From contig VGOD01000012.1 in the NCBI GenBank assembly GCA_016876015.1, forward strand, positions 1-56,021: 56,021 bases of DNA, written 5' to 3'. The translations under genes and the position numbers were made by a program. Below are positions 27,081 to 34,809 of the stretch, in pieces (the first letter of the stretch is position 1; each line of letters starts with the position of its first letter). The notes under the pieces are model-generated. The model worked only from the letters and a program-made list of their open reading frames with translations. It was not told the origin of the DNA and did no database searches. Source of the stretch: Chloroflexota bacterium (GTDB lineage Bacteria > Chloroflexota > Anaerolineae > CG2-30-64-16).

Positions 27081-28804
27081 AGGCTCTTTTCGCTGGCTGG
27101 CTTTGGCGCCGCCGGCGTTTCTGAGTGTTCCCCAGCGAACGCTGGCCCGGTCGGCAGCCACACCTCGATGATGCTGCCGCGGCCCGGATGGCTGCGCACG
27201 TCAATCGCGCCCCCGTGCCGTTCGATGATGTTGCGACTGGTGTACAGACCCAGGCCCAGGCCCTTCTTCTTGGTGGTGTAGAACGGTTCGAAGATGCGGG
27301 CCAACACCGCTGGCGCGATCCCCTCGCCCGTGTCGCGGATCGTCACGCGCACGCCGGTCGGCTGCCGCGTCCTCATCGTGTGGACCGTCAGCGTCCCACC
27401 CTGCGGCATGGCGTCCAGCGCATTCAGCAGGATGTTCAAGAACACCTGGCGAATGCGATCGGCCGCGACGAGGAGGGGCGGCAGGCGTTGGGCAGGTTGC
27501 CAAACAACCGAGACCCCCTGTTGGGCGCATTTGGACGCGTTGAGAGTGAGCAGTTGCGCCAGCAAATCGTTGAGATTCACCCGTTCCACGCGATCCGGCT
27601 CGTCTACCACCTGCAGATCGCGCAATTGCGCGACTGTGCGAGCGACGCGGCGCAGCTCCTCGCGCGCCACGGCCAGGTAGCGGCCGGCCTCGGCCGGCTC
27701 CGCCAGCGTCTCATCAGCCAGGCCCAAACAGCCGATGATGGCTTGGAGCGGGTTGTTGATCTCGTGCGCCAGTGAAGCGCCCAGGCGTCCGGTGATCGCC
27801 AGCTTTTCGGCCTGGATGAGAGCGGCCTGCGTTTGGCGTGCTTCGGTGATGTCCTCGATCATGGCGATGGACAGGTTGCCCGCCTCGGGGGTCGCGCGCA
27901 CGTAGGCCACCGTCACGTGCGCCCAGACCGTGCGACCATCTTTCCGCTGCAAGGCAATGTCTGACCGGAAGAGCGGCTGCTGTGCGTCCAGCAACGCATC
28001 GAGTTGGCGTCTTCCCTCCGGATGACGTGCGCCGGTGGGCAACAGCTCGGTGAAGGTCAGCCGCCGCAACTCCGCCTCGGTGTAGCCGAGCATGTCCAGC
28101 AGCACCGGATTGGCCTGCAAGAGCTGGCCGTCGCGGGTCGTTAGCAACATGCCGATCGGCGCGGCTGCAAAGATCGCGCGCAGCCGCGCCTCGCTCAGGC
28201 GGAGCGCGGCCGTGCGTTCCGCCACCCGCGCCTCCAACTCTTCGGCGTAGCGCCGGATCTGCTCGTGCAGGCGGGCATTGGCGATGGCGACCGCGAGCTG
28301 ATCGGCGACATCGGCGGCGATCTCGAGCGCCTCCGACGCTGGCGGCCCGGCGTTCTCCAGGCCGAAGGTCAGCGCGCCGATGACCTGATCCCCGGTGATC
28401 AGCGGAAAACTGGCATAACTGCGCACCCCTTCGCGACGCAGCAGATGCACCCAAGGATGGTCAACCGACGCGGCGCTCAGATCGGCTATCAAGTGCGGTT
28501 GGCCCTTGGGTGAATCGCCTAAGAAAAGCGCGCAACTGAGTTGGGCCTGCGCTCCGGCGCGCAGTTGCAGCTCAGAATCGCTGCTGGTGGCGAGCAATAC
28601 CACCTGATCGGCGGCGAAATCGAACAACGCCACGCTGGCGCGCAAACAGGGCACGAGCTGCCGGAAGCCCGTCAGGGCGGTGTCGGCTATCTGCTCCTGC
28701 GACTGCGCGCCAAGAATGGAACGATCAATCCCCCGCAGCAAGCGGAGACGCGCCCTGGCGCGCAACGAGCCGGGATCTTCGAGCGGAACGGTGCTGAGAG
28801 TCAT
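27077..28804 (-). CDS. Hybrid-free sensor histidine kinase, GAF-PAS-HisKA-HATPase
   Basis: The 575-residue soluble kinase has no membrane segment. It has a GAF domain (about 35-175), a linking coiled coil, a PAS domain (about 205-325), a HisKA with His347 in LGASLAHEINNPLQAIIG, an N-box (RQVFLNILLNALDAM, about 452-466), a G1 box (DTGEGI) and a G2 box (KKGLGLGL). It senses a cytoplasmic or diffusible signal and phosphorylates the OmpR regulator encoded next. The ATG at 28804 has GGAAGGA upstream; the longer frame would need a TTG. A TATAAT box on the minus strand (28822-28827) suggests a promoter, without a clear -35. Confidence 0.9.
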   Translation of the reverse strand: MTLSTVPLEDPGSLRARARLRLLRGIDRSILGAQSQEQIADTALTGFRQLVPCLRASVALFDFAADQVVLLATSSDSELQLRAGAQAQLSCALFLGDSPKGQPHLIADLSAASVDHPWVHLLRREGVRSYASFPLITGDQVIGALTFGLENAGPPASEALEIAADVADQLAVAIANARLHEQIRRYAEELEARVAERTAALRLSEARLRAIFAAAPIGMLLTTRDGQLLQANPVLLDMLGYTEAELRRLTFTELLPTGARHPEGRRQLDALLDAQQPLFRSDIALQRKDGRTVWAHVTVAYVRATPEAGNLSIAMIEDITEARQTQAALIQAEKLAITGRLGASLAHEINNPLQAIIGCLGLADETLAEPAEAGRYLAVAREELRRVARTVAQLRDLQVVDEPDRVERVNLNDLLAQLLTLNASKCAQQGVSVVWQPAQRLPPLLVAADRIRQVFLNILLNALDAMPQGGTLTVHTMRTRQPTGVRVTIRDTGEGIAPAVLARIFEPFYTTKKKGLGLGLYTSRNIIERHGGAIDVRSHPGRGSIIEVWLPTGPAFAGEHSETPAAPKPASEKSL

Positions 28805-29051
28805 GCCATCCTTCCACGGATCATTATAACCCAATTCCGCTGGAATCGTTATTCAGCCCGGAAGGCGGCCGACCGATCGCTGTGTCGCCAACGCAGACCA
28901 ACCCCAAACCCAACCAAAGCCAACGCTTTTCAGCGCCCGTTTCGAGATAAGATCATAAGTAATAGCAGCGAATGGCGCTGTGCAACAGGCGCTGACGCCA
29001 GCCCGAACGGAGCCAAGGGTGCGTCTACAGATCAGAAAGGATCAGCCAACG

Positions 29052-29702
29052 ATGGGAAGCTTCAGTCAACTCGACGCCTCTGCACGGTGCCGGCTGTGGC
29101 TCAACCTGGTCACCAACGGCATCCAGGACGTGGCGCTGGCGTTCGAGGCCGGCGAGAAGGGCATGATGAAGGTCCCGCCCCGCGCACCGTCCGAGGAGCT
29201 GTTCAACCGCAAGATGATCGAGCAGGTGTTACTGAGCGGTCTGACCATGGCGCTGATCTGTTTCGTGGCCTGGGTCTTGATGATGCGCGCGGGCTGGGAG
29301 GAAAGCATGGCTCGCAACAGCCTGCTGACCCTGTTGGTGCTCATCCAGTTCTACCACGTGCTGAACTGCCGTTCCGAGAGCGCATCGGCGTTCCGGGTCC
29401 CGTTGCGCAACAACCCGGTGCTGATGGGCGGCATGGCGCTGGCGCTGGTCATCCACATCCTGGCGACCGAAGTCCCATTCCTGCAGTCGCTGCTGCGCAC
29501 GCAGTCCATGCCCTGGCAGACCTGGCTGATGTTCGCCGTACCGGGCGCGCTCATCCTGGGGGTGATCGAGGTGTACAAGGCGCGCGCGACGCCGGTAACA
29601 CGATGCGAGGTCAGAGCTAAACGGGGGCAGCTCGCTTTAATAGTGAGCTGCCCTTTGTTGTTGGCAAAGGCCTGCAACGGGTTGATGTGCGCTTGTCACT
29701 GA
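29052..29702 (+). pseudogene. C-terminal remnant of a cation P-type ATPase
   Basis: The frame holds only the last membrane helices of a P2-type cation-transporting ATPase: LWLNLVTNGIQDVALAFEAG, then three or four hydrophobic segments with LLTLLVLIQFYHVLNCRSES, which matches the C-terminal domain. The phosphorylation motif DKTGT, the nucleotide domain and earlier helices are absent. The frame runs past the natural end and through the terminator at 29626-29660 to a stop at 29702. It is divergent from the kinase operon. Such ATPases often sit with Usp genes, so this is a decayed member of the same stress cluster. Confidence 0.8.
29626..29660 (+). terminator. Rho-independent terminator
   Basis: GGGCAGCTC and GAGCTGCCC pair across an 11-base loop, followed by TTTGTTGTT. 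It terminates transcription from the ATPase remnant before the restriction-modification gene. Confidence 0.8.
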
Positions 29703-29721
29703 GGGTTATCTGCGCTACAAT
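29693..29721 (+). promoter_or_regulatory. Strong sigma-70-type promoter of the Type IIG gene
   Basis: TTGTCA, then exactly 17 bases, then TACAAT. The -10 box ends 30 bases before the start codon. The paralogous remnant at 51.5 kb has the same arrangement (TTGTCT-17-TACAAT). Confidence 0.75.
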
Positions 29722-29751
29722 GGCGGCCAAACACGCACAGAGACCGACGCC

Positions 29752-32700
29752 ATGCGCCTGAATCCCATCCTGAAGAAATACTTGCACGACCTGGCCGAGA
29801 TCGCGCGGCGCGGGGATGCGCGCGAGGAGAGCTTCTACCCCGCCTTGAGCAGCCTGCTGGCCGAGACGGCGCGGGCCGCGGGCCGGGCCGATGTGCATGT
29901 CACCACGCAGCCCCGGCCCACCGACGCGGGCAACCCCGATTTTCGCGTCTGGAACGGCGCCGATCGCATCATCGGTTATATCGAGGCGAAGCCGCCGTCC
30001 GAGGAGCGGCTGGACCTGGTGGAAGAATCGGAGCAACTCCGGCGCTACCGGGCCACCTTCCCTAACCTGATCCTGACCAACTTCCTGGAGTTCCGCCTCT
30101 ATAGGGACGGCCAGCGGGTGGACTCGGTGCTGCTGGCGCGGCCGTTCGTCCTGCACGGGCTGCGCACGGCCCCGCCCCTCGAAAAGCCGGCCGAGCTGGC
30201 CGCGCTCTTCGACCGCTTCCTGGATTTCTCGCTGCCCAAATCCTTCTCGGCCGAGTCGCTGGCCGTGGCGCTGGCGGTGCGCACCCGCTTCATGCGCGAT
30301 ATCGTGGCGCGGCAGTTGGCCGACGAGCGGGACGCGGCCGGCCCGCTGACCGGCTTCTTCGAGGCGTTCCAGCAGTTTCTCATCGGCGGGCTGACCGCGG
30401 AGGATTTCGCCGACCTCTACGCCCAGACCATCACCTACGGCCTGTTCGCGGCGCGCGTGCGCTCGGACGCTGCGTTCAGCCGGCGGGCCGCGTTCGATCG
30501 CATCCCGCGCACCATCGGCGTGCTGCGCGACCTGTTCCGCTTCATCTCGCTGGAGGACCTGCCGGCCGAGCTGGCGTGGATCGTGGACGACGTTGCCGGC
30601 GTGCTGGCCGCGGCCGATGCGCCCGGCCTCCTCGCCGCCTACTTCCGCGACGGCAAGGGCAGCGACCCCATCGTCCACTTCTACGAGACCTTCCTGGCCC
30701 AATACGACCCCGCGGAGCGGGAGCGCCGGGGCGTCTACTACACCCCGGAGCCGGTGGTCTCCTACATCGTGCGCTCGCTGCACCGGCTGCTGAAGACCGA
30801 GTTCGGGGTGGCGGACGGCCTGGCCGCCGAGGGCGTGACGCTCCTCGATCCGGCCGCGGGCACCATGACCTTCGTGGCGCGCGCCAGCCAGGAGGCGGTG
30901 CGGGAGTTCGAGGGCAAATACGGCACGGGCGGCCGCGAGCAGTTCATCCGCGGCCACATCCTGCGGGATTTCTACGCGTTCGAGCTGATGATGGCGCCCT
31001 ATGCGGTAGGTCACCTGAAGATGAGCTTCTTCCTGGAGGAGCTGGGCCATCGCCTGGCCGACGACGAGCGGGTGCGCTTCTACCTGACCAACACCCTGGA
31101 CATGGAGGAGCTGGCCGGGAGCCGGCTGCCGGGCCTCTCGTCGCTGGCCGAGGAATCGCGGCTGGCCGGCCAGGTCAAACGGCAGACGCCCGTGCTGGTG
31201 ATCCTGGGCAACCCGCCCTATTCCGGCATCTCCACCAATACCGGCGAATGGATCACCGGGCTGATCGAGGACTACAAGTACGTTGACGGCCAACACTTCG
31301 GCGAAAAGAAGCACTGGCTGCAGGACGACTACGTCAAGTTCCTACGCTTCGCGCAATGGAAGATTGACCAGGCCGGCCGCGGCGTGGTCGGCATGATCAC
31401 CAACCACGGCTACCTGGACAACCCGACCTTTCGCGGCATGCGGCAGAGCCTGATGCGCACCTTCGACGAGATCTACGTGCTCGACCTGCACGGCAACGCG
31501 CTGAAGCGCGAGCGCGCGCCCGACGGCGGGCCGGATAAGAACGTCTTCGATATCCGCCAGGGGGTTGCAATTGCTTTCTTCATCAAGCGGGGCGGCAAGG
31601 GCAAAACTGATGCGCGTGTCCGCCATGCAGAGCTGTGGGGGGACCGAGAGGCCAAGTACGCCTGGCTTGAGACGCATGATGTTGCTGATACAGAATGGCT
31701 GGAGCTTCAGCCCAAGTCACCCTTCTATCTGTTCGTGCCGCAAGATGCGACGCTGACCACCTCATACAACGCTTTCGTCTCGGTATCCACTGTCTTCCCC
31801 GTTAACAGCGTGGGCATCGTCACTGCGCGCGATAGCTTGACAATCCACTGGTCACCGGAAGAGATCTGGCAGGTGGTCACGACATTCGTCCGTATGGCAC
31901 CAGAGTTAGCCCGTGAAGGCTATCAGCTTGGTTCAGACGTGCGGGATTGGAAGGTGGCGCTGGCGCAAAAGGATCTACACGATTCAGGTCCCGACCGTGC
32001 AAACGTTGCACCACTGCTTTATCGTCCATTTGACGTGCGCCACACTTACTACACAGGCCAATCTCGCGGGTTTATTGGACAACCACAGCAGAGAGTCATG
32101 CGTCAAATGCTGGCGGGCGAGAACGTGGCGCTGATGATGCCGAAACGCGTGGAGCATGTCGGCACGTGGCAACATGCTTTCGTCACTCAGCACATCTCTG
32201 ATCATGTGGCGGTGTCGCTGAAGACCATTGACTACCACTTTCCCCTCTATCTCTACCCCGAAGCTGACCGCCGCGACCTGTTTTCGCACCTGGAGCCGAC
32301 GGCGCGGCGGCCCAACCTGAACGGGCAGGTCGTCGCGGCCCTGGCCGCCGCGCACGGCCGCGAGCCGCCGCCGGAAGAGGTCTTCAACTACGTCTACGCC
32401 GTGCTCTACGCACCGACCTACCGAGGCAAATACGCCGAGTTCCTGCGCCTCGACTTCCCGCGCATCCCCTTCACCGCCGACCATGCGCTGTTCGCGGCGC
32501 TGGCCGGCCTGGGCGGCCGGCTGGTCGGGCTGCACCTGCTTCGCTCGCCGGAGCTCGACCCGCCGCTGGCCCGTTTCGAGGGCGCGGGGGATGGCCGCGT
32601 GGCCAGGGGTAAGGGGGTGCGCTACGACGCGGTGGCCGAGCGCATCTACATCAACGCGACCCAGTACTTCGCGCCCGTGCCCGCGGCGGTTTGGGGGTAC

Positions 32701-32886
32701 CAGGTCGGCGGCTACCAGGTCTGCCACAAGTGGCTCAAGGATCGGGCCGAGCGTCCCCTTTCCCTGGCCGAAGTGCGCGCCTACTGCCGCATCGTCACCG
32801 CGCTGGGCCGCACGATCGAGATTCAGGGGGAGATTGATGCGCTGTACGCCGGGGCCGAAAGCAGCGCGCTGGCGCAGATGACATAG
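29752..32886 (+). CDS. Type IIG-like restriction-modification enzyme (fused nuclease, N6-adenine methylase, ISP-type specificity domain)
   Basis: The 1044-residue single-chain protein appears to cut and methylate DNA. The N-terminal nuclease domain has a PD-(D/E)xK arrangement: Glu25/26, Asp63 in NPDFRVW, Glu78-x-Lys80 in YIEAKPP. A helical linker follows to about 320. The methyltransferase has YYTPEPVVSYIV, motif I DPAAGTMTF (about 365-373) and motif IV NPPY (about 487-490), the mark of N6-adenine methylases. The C-terminal third (about 640-1044) resembles the target recognition domain of Type ISP enzymes such as LlaBIII, but no helicase motor is present. Motif I differs from the usual DPACGTG. 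No separate specificity or antitoxin gene is adjacent, and a consensus promoter stands upstream. Confidence 0.88.
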   Translation: MRLNPILKKYLHDLAEIARRGDAREESFYPALSSLLAETARAAGRADVHVTTQPRPTDAGNPDFRVWNGADRIIGYIEAKPPSEERLDLVEESEQLRRYRATFPNLILTNFLEFRLYRDGQRVDSVLLARPFVLHGLRTAPPLEKPAELAALFDRFLDFSLPKSFSAESLAVALAVRTRFMRDIVARQLADERDAAGPLTGFFEAFQQFLIGGLTAEDFADLYAQTITYGLFAARVRSDAAFSRRAAFDRIPRTIGVLRDLFRFISLEDLPAELAWIVDDVAGVLAAADAPGLLAAYFRDGKGSDPIVHFYETFLAQYDPAERERRGVYYTPEPVVSYIVRSLHRLLKTEFGVADGLAAEGVTLLDPAAGTMTFVARASQEAVREFEGKYGTGGREQFIRGHILRDFYAFELMMAPYAVGHLKMSFFLEELGHRLADDERVRFYLTNTLDMEELAGSRLPGLSSLAEESRLAGQVKRQTPVLVILGNPPYSGISTNTGEWITGLIEDYKYVDGQHFGEKKHWLQDDYVKFLRFAQWKIDQAGRGVVGMITNHGYLDNPTFRGMRQSLMRTFDEIYVLDLHGNALKRERAPDGGPDKNVFDIRQGVAIAFFIKRGGKGKTDARVRHAELWGDREAKYAWLETHDVADTEWLELQPKSPFYLFVPQDATLTTSYNAFVSVSTVFPVNSVGIVTARDSLTIHWSPEEIWQVVTTFVRMAPELAREGYQLGSDVRDWKVALAQKDLHDSGPDRANVAPLLYRPFDVRHTYYTGQSRGFIGQPQQRVMRQMLAGENVALMMPKRVEHVGTWQHAFVTQHISDHVAVSLKTIDYHFPLYLYPEADRRDLFSHLEPTARRPNLNGQVVAALAAAHGREPPPEEVFNYVYAVLYAPTYRGKYAEFLRLDFPRIPFTADHALFAALAGLGGRLVGLHLLRSPELDPPLARFEGAGDGRVARGKGVRYDAVAERIYINATQYFAPVPAAVWGYQVGGYQVCHKWLKDRAERPLSLAEVRAYCRIVTALGRTIEIQGEIDALYAGAESSALAQMT

Positions 32887-32895
32887 GAGCACGGC

Positions 32896-33243
32896 ATGGA
32901 ACCGAAACTAACGATCAGCGCCCGCCGGCCGGCCAAGGGCATTGCGGCGTTGGAAATCCACGGCGAGCTGACTCGCCTGGCCGAGCAGCCGTTAAGCGCG
33001 GCCGTGGCGCAGGCGGTCGCCGGGGGCGCGCGGGGGATCATCCTCGACTTCAGCGGCCTGACCTACATGAACAACAAGGGCGCCGGCCTGCTGGTGCGGC
33101 TGGAGGCCCGCCTGCGTGGCCAGGATCGGCGTCTGGCCGTCACCGGCCTGAACGATCACTACCGCCGCGTCTTCCGCACGACCGGCCTGGATGAGGGGAT
33201 CCCCGTCTACGAGACCGAGGCCGAGGCGGTGGCGGCGCGATGA
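32896..33243 (+). CDS. STAS-domain protein (anti-sigma factor antagonist-like)
   Basis: The 115-residue protein is a complete STAS domain: ALEIHGELTRLAEQPLSAAV, then GIILDFSGLTYMNNKGAGLL. In classical antagonists a phosphorylated Ser follows the Asn after the beta strand. Here the site reads YMNNKGAG, without Ser or Thr, so control by a serine kinase is doubtful. It starts nine bases after the restriction enzyme stop and may be cotranscribed. No partner anti-sigma kinase is nearby. Confidence 0.85.
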   Translation: MEPKLTISARRPAKGIAALEIHGELTRLAEQPLSAAVAQAVAGGARGIILDFSGLTYMNNKGAGLLVRLEARLRGQDRRLAVTGLNDHYRRVFRTTGLDEGIPVYETEAEAVAAR

Positions 33244-33282
33244 ATTCAAGTTCTGCGTTTCAGCATTGAGCGTGTGTCGTCC

Positions 33283-33344
33283 GGAATCGAGGCTTCAGCC
33301 GGTTTCTTTGGTTCATGAGATTGACCGGCTAAAGCCTCGACTCC
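33283..33344. repeat. Dispersed 60-70 bp palindrome, copy A
   Basis: GGAATCGAGGCTTCAGCCGGT pairs with the copy ACCGGCTAAAGCCTCGACTCC around a loop of about 20 bases. Three further copies occur at 34693, 43005 and 44781, each between genes. Confidence 0.88.
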
Positions 33345-33381
33345 GAAGTCACGTCTGATCGCGTGTTGTGGAGGGATAGCC

Positions 33382-34128
33382 ATGCCCGATGCCGTTCCCG
33401 GATTGCAGCCTAAGTCATCCCACCCCTACTGGGCGCAACGCGTCGATGAGCTGAAAGCGCCCGACGCGCCGCCCGAGGCGTTGAACCTGAACGTGGCCGG
33501 CCGCCGCGCGGTGGGGCCGTTGCAAGGCTTCGGCCAGCTCTGGCAGAAGACCTTCCGCATCCCCCTGGCGGGCGCGTCGGTCGCCCCAGCCGAGGTGATC
33601 GCCGAGTGGAAGGCCGAGCTGCCGCGCTTCAAGCCGGCCGAGAACCGCTTCTACCCCTCGCCGGGCGGCATCGCGCCGGGTGAAGTCGTGCTCATCAACG
33701 CCTGGACCCCCGGCGGGCCGATCGCCACGGGGGTGGTCGTGCTCTATGCCGACGGCGAATCGTTCACCCTGATGACGCCCGAAGGCCACCCCGAGGCGGG
33801 CTGGGTGACCATGAGCGCCTACGTCGAGGACGGCGTCACCGTGGCGCAGGTGCAAGGGCTGGCGCGCGCCAGCGATCCCATCTACGAGCTGGCGTTCCGG
33901 GTCATGGGCTCCAGGCTGCAAGACCATATCTGGGAACACGTGTTGATCGAGCTGGCCGCGCATTTCGGTGTCAAGGGGCAGGCGGTGGAGGTGGACCGCT
34001 GGCTGCTCGACCCGAAGGTGCAGTGGCGCCGCATCGGCAACGTCTGGCACAACGCGCAGATCCGGACGATCCTGTATCAGATCGCGGCGCCGGTGCGGTG
34101 GGTGAGGCGGCTATTGAAGCGTGCTTGA
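33382..34128 (+). CDS. Conserved-looking protein of unknown function
   Basis: The 248-residue soluble protein has no signal peptide and no membrane segment. It shows a beta-rich centre (PGEVVLINAWTPGGPIATGV, FTLMTPEGHPEAGWVTMSAY) and a helical, basic C-terminus (LAAHFGVKGQAVEVDRWLLD). The central part has a faint look of a DUF1990/SRPBCC-like ligand-binding fold, but I would not name it. GGAGGG precedes the ATG by about ten bases. It follows a dispersed palindrome that separates it from the STAS gene and stands convergent to a small gene pair with no gap. Confidence 0.65.
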   Translation: MPDAVPGLQPKSSHPYWAQRVDELKAPDAPPEALNLNVAGRRAVGPLQGFGQLWQKTFRIPLAGASVAPAEVIAEWKAELPRFKPAENRFYPSPGGIAPGEVVLINAWTPGGPIATGVVVLYADGESFTLMTPEGHPEAGWVTMSAYVEDGVTVAQVQGLARASDPIYELAFRVMGSRLQDHIWEHVLIELAAHFGVKGQAVEVDRWLLDPKVQWRRIGNVWHNAQIRTILYQIAAPVRWVRRLLKRA

Positions 34129-34368
34129 TCAGGCAGGTTGAAACGCGCGGGCGAAGGAGTCCGTCAAAAGAGGTTCAGCTTCCTCTGGTACTTCGACCGG
34201 AACGAAGTATGATGCCGGATACAGATAGTCTTCGCCGCTCTCGTCAATCACGCGCAGGTCGCCATCGCGTTCCGCGTCTTCGTCGGGCAGCACGCGATAG
34301 ATCCTGTGCAAGGCCAGGGAGGCTGGATAGTTAGAATTGTCAATACAAATCACATAATGCGTGTTCAT
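34129..34368 (-). CDS. Small conserved protein of a two-gene pair
   Basis: The 79-residue acidic protein has a compact start MNTHYVICIDNSNYPASLAL and the central pattern YRVLPDEDAERDGDLRVIDE followed by SGEDYLYPASYFVPVEV. From memory, short proteins with this pattern are common in filamentous Chloroflexota and cyanobacteria, but no function is established to my knowledge. It begins five bases after the next small gene ends, so the two form an operon. The acidic partner and the basic upstream partner recall a toxin-antitoxin arrangement, which is inference only. Confidence 0.7.
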   Translation of the reverse strand: MNTHYVICIDNSNYPASLALHRIYRVLPDEDAERDGDLRVIDESGEDYLYPASYFVPVEVPEEAEPLLTDSFARAFQPA

Positions 34369-34373
34369 GTTTA

Positions 34374-34649
34374 CTAATCCAGATACCGTTTTCGCTTGAT
34401 CTCCCGTCTGCCGATGCCGTGCGCCTCATACCAATGAAGCTCTGCGAGACGCGTGTGACAGGAAGGAAGATGGATTGTTGCCGTTCCCTTGAGTTTGCGC
34501 CAACGGCCCCAGCCATACTGCGGGCGCAAGCGCGCAATCTCTCGGATCGCACTGTCAACGGCGATCGTTTCGATGTCGGTAATGTCACTGATGATCTCAA
34601 ACACCTGTGCCACCAGATTGAGTATAAGGTCAGGCGCCACACATGTCAA
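34374..34649 (-). CDS. Small conserved basic protein of a two-gene pair
   Basis: The 91-residue protein has a helical N-terminal half (LVAQVFEIISDITDIETIAV) and a conserved-looking end GWGRWRKLKGTATIHLP, then AELHWYEAHGIGRREIKRKR. The final part is strongly basic and could contact nucleic acid. I believe similar proteins recur beside the small acidic protein encoded next, but no function is known to me. The dispersed palindrome copy at 34693 lies just upstream. Start at 34649 is the only good ATG. Confidence 0.68.
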   Translation of the reverse strand: MTCVAPDLILNLVAQVFEIISDITDIETIAVDSAIREIARLRPQYGWGRWRKLKGTATIHLPSCHTRLAELHWYEAHGIGRREIKRKRYLD

Positions 34650-34692
34650 ACTCGTTGAGCCAGAATTCCAAATCTAACCGCCAAAGACGCTT

Positions 34693-34762
34693 GGAATGGA
34701 GGCTTTAGCCGGTTATTGAGTCTTTGCGCACCATGTGACGGACCGGCTGAAGCCTCGATTCC
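34693..34762. repeat. Dispersed palindrome, copy B
   Basis: GGAATGGAGGCTTTAGCCGGT and ACCGGCTGAAGCCTCGATTCC form the arms, with a longer loop (about 28 bases). It overlaps an in-frame extension of the following oxidoreductase, which argues for the later start at 34810. Confidence 0.88.
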
Positions 34763-34809
34763 AGATACATTTGGAGTTGTTGAGGGAGCACCCAAGAGGA
34801 CGACATTAC

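Noticed and set aside
29617..31314. 565-codon minus-strand frame opposite the Type IIG gene
   Set aside because: Shadow of a GC-rich coding strand; the plus strand carries nuclease and methylase motifs.
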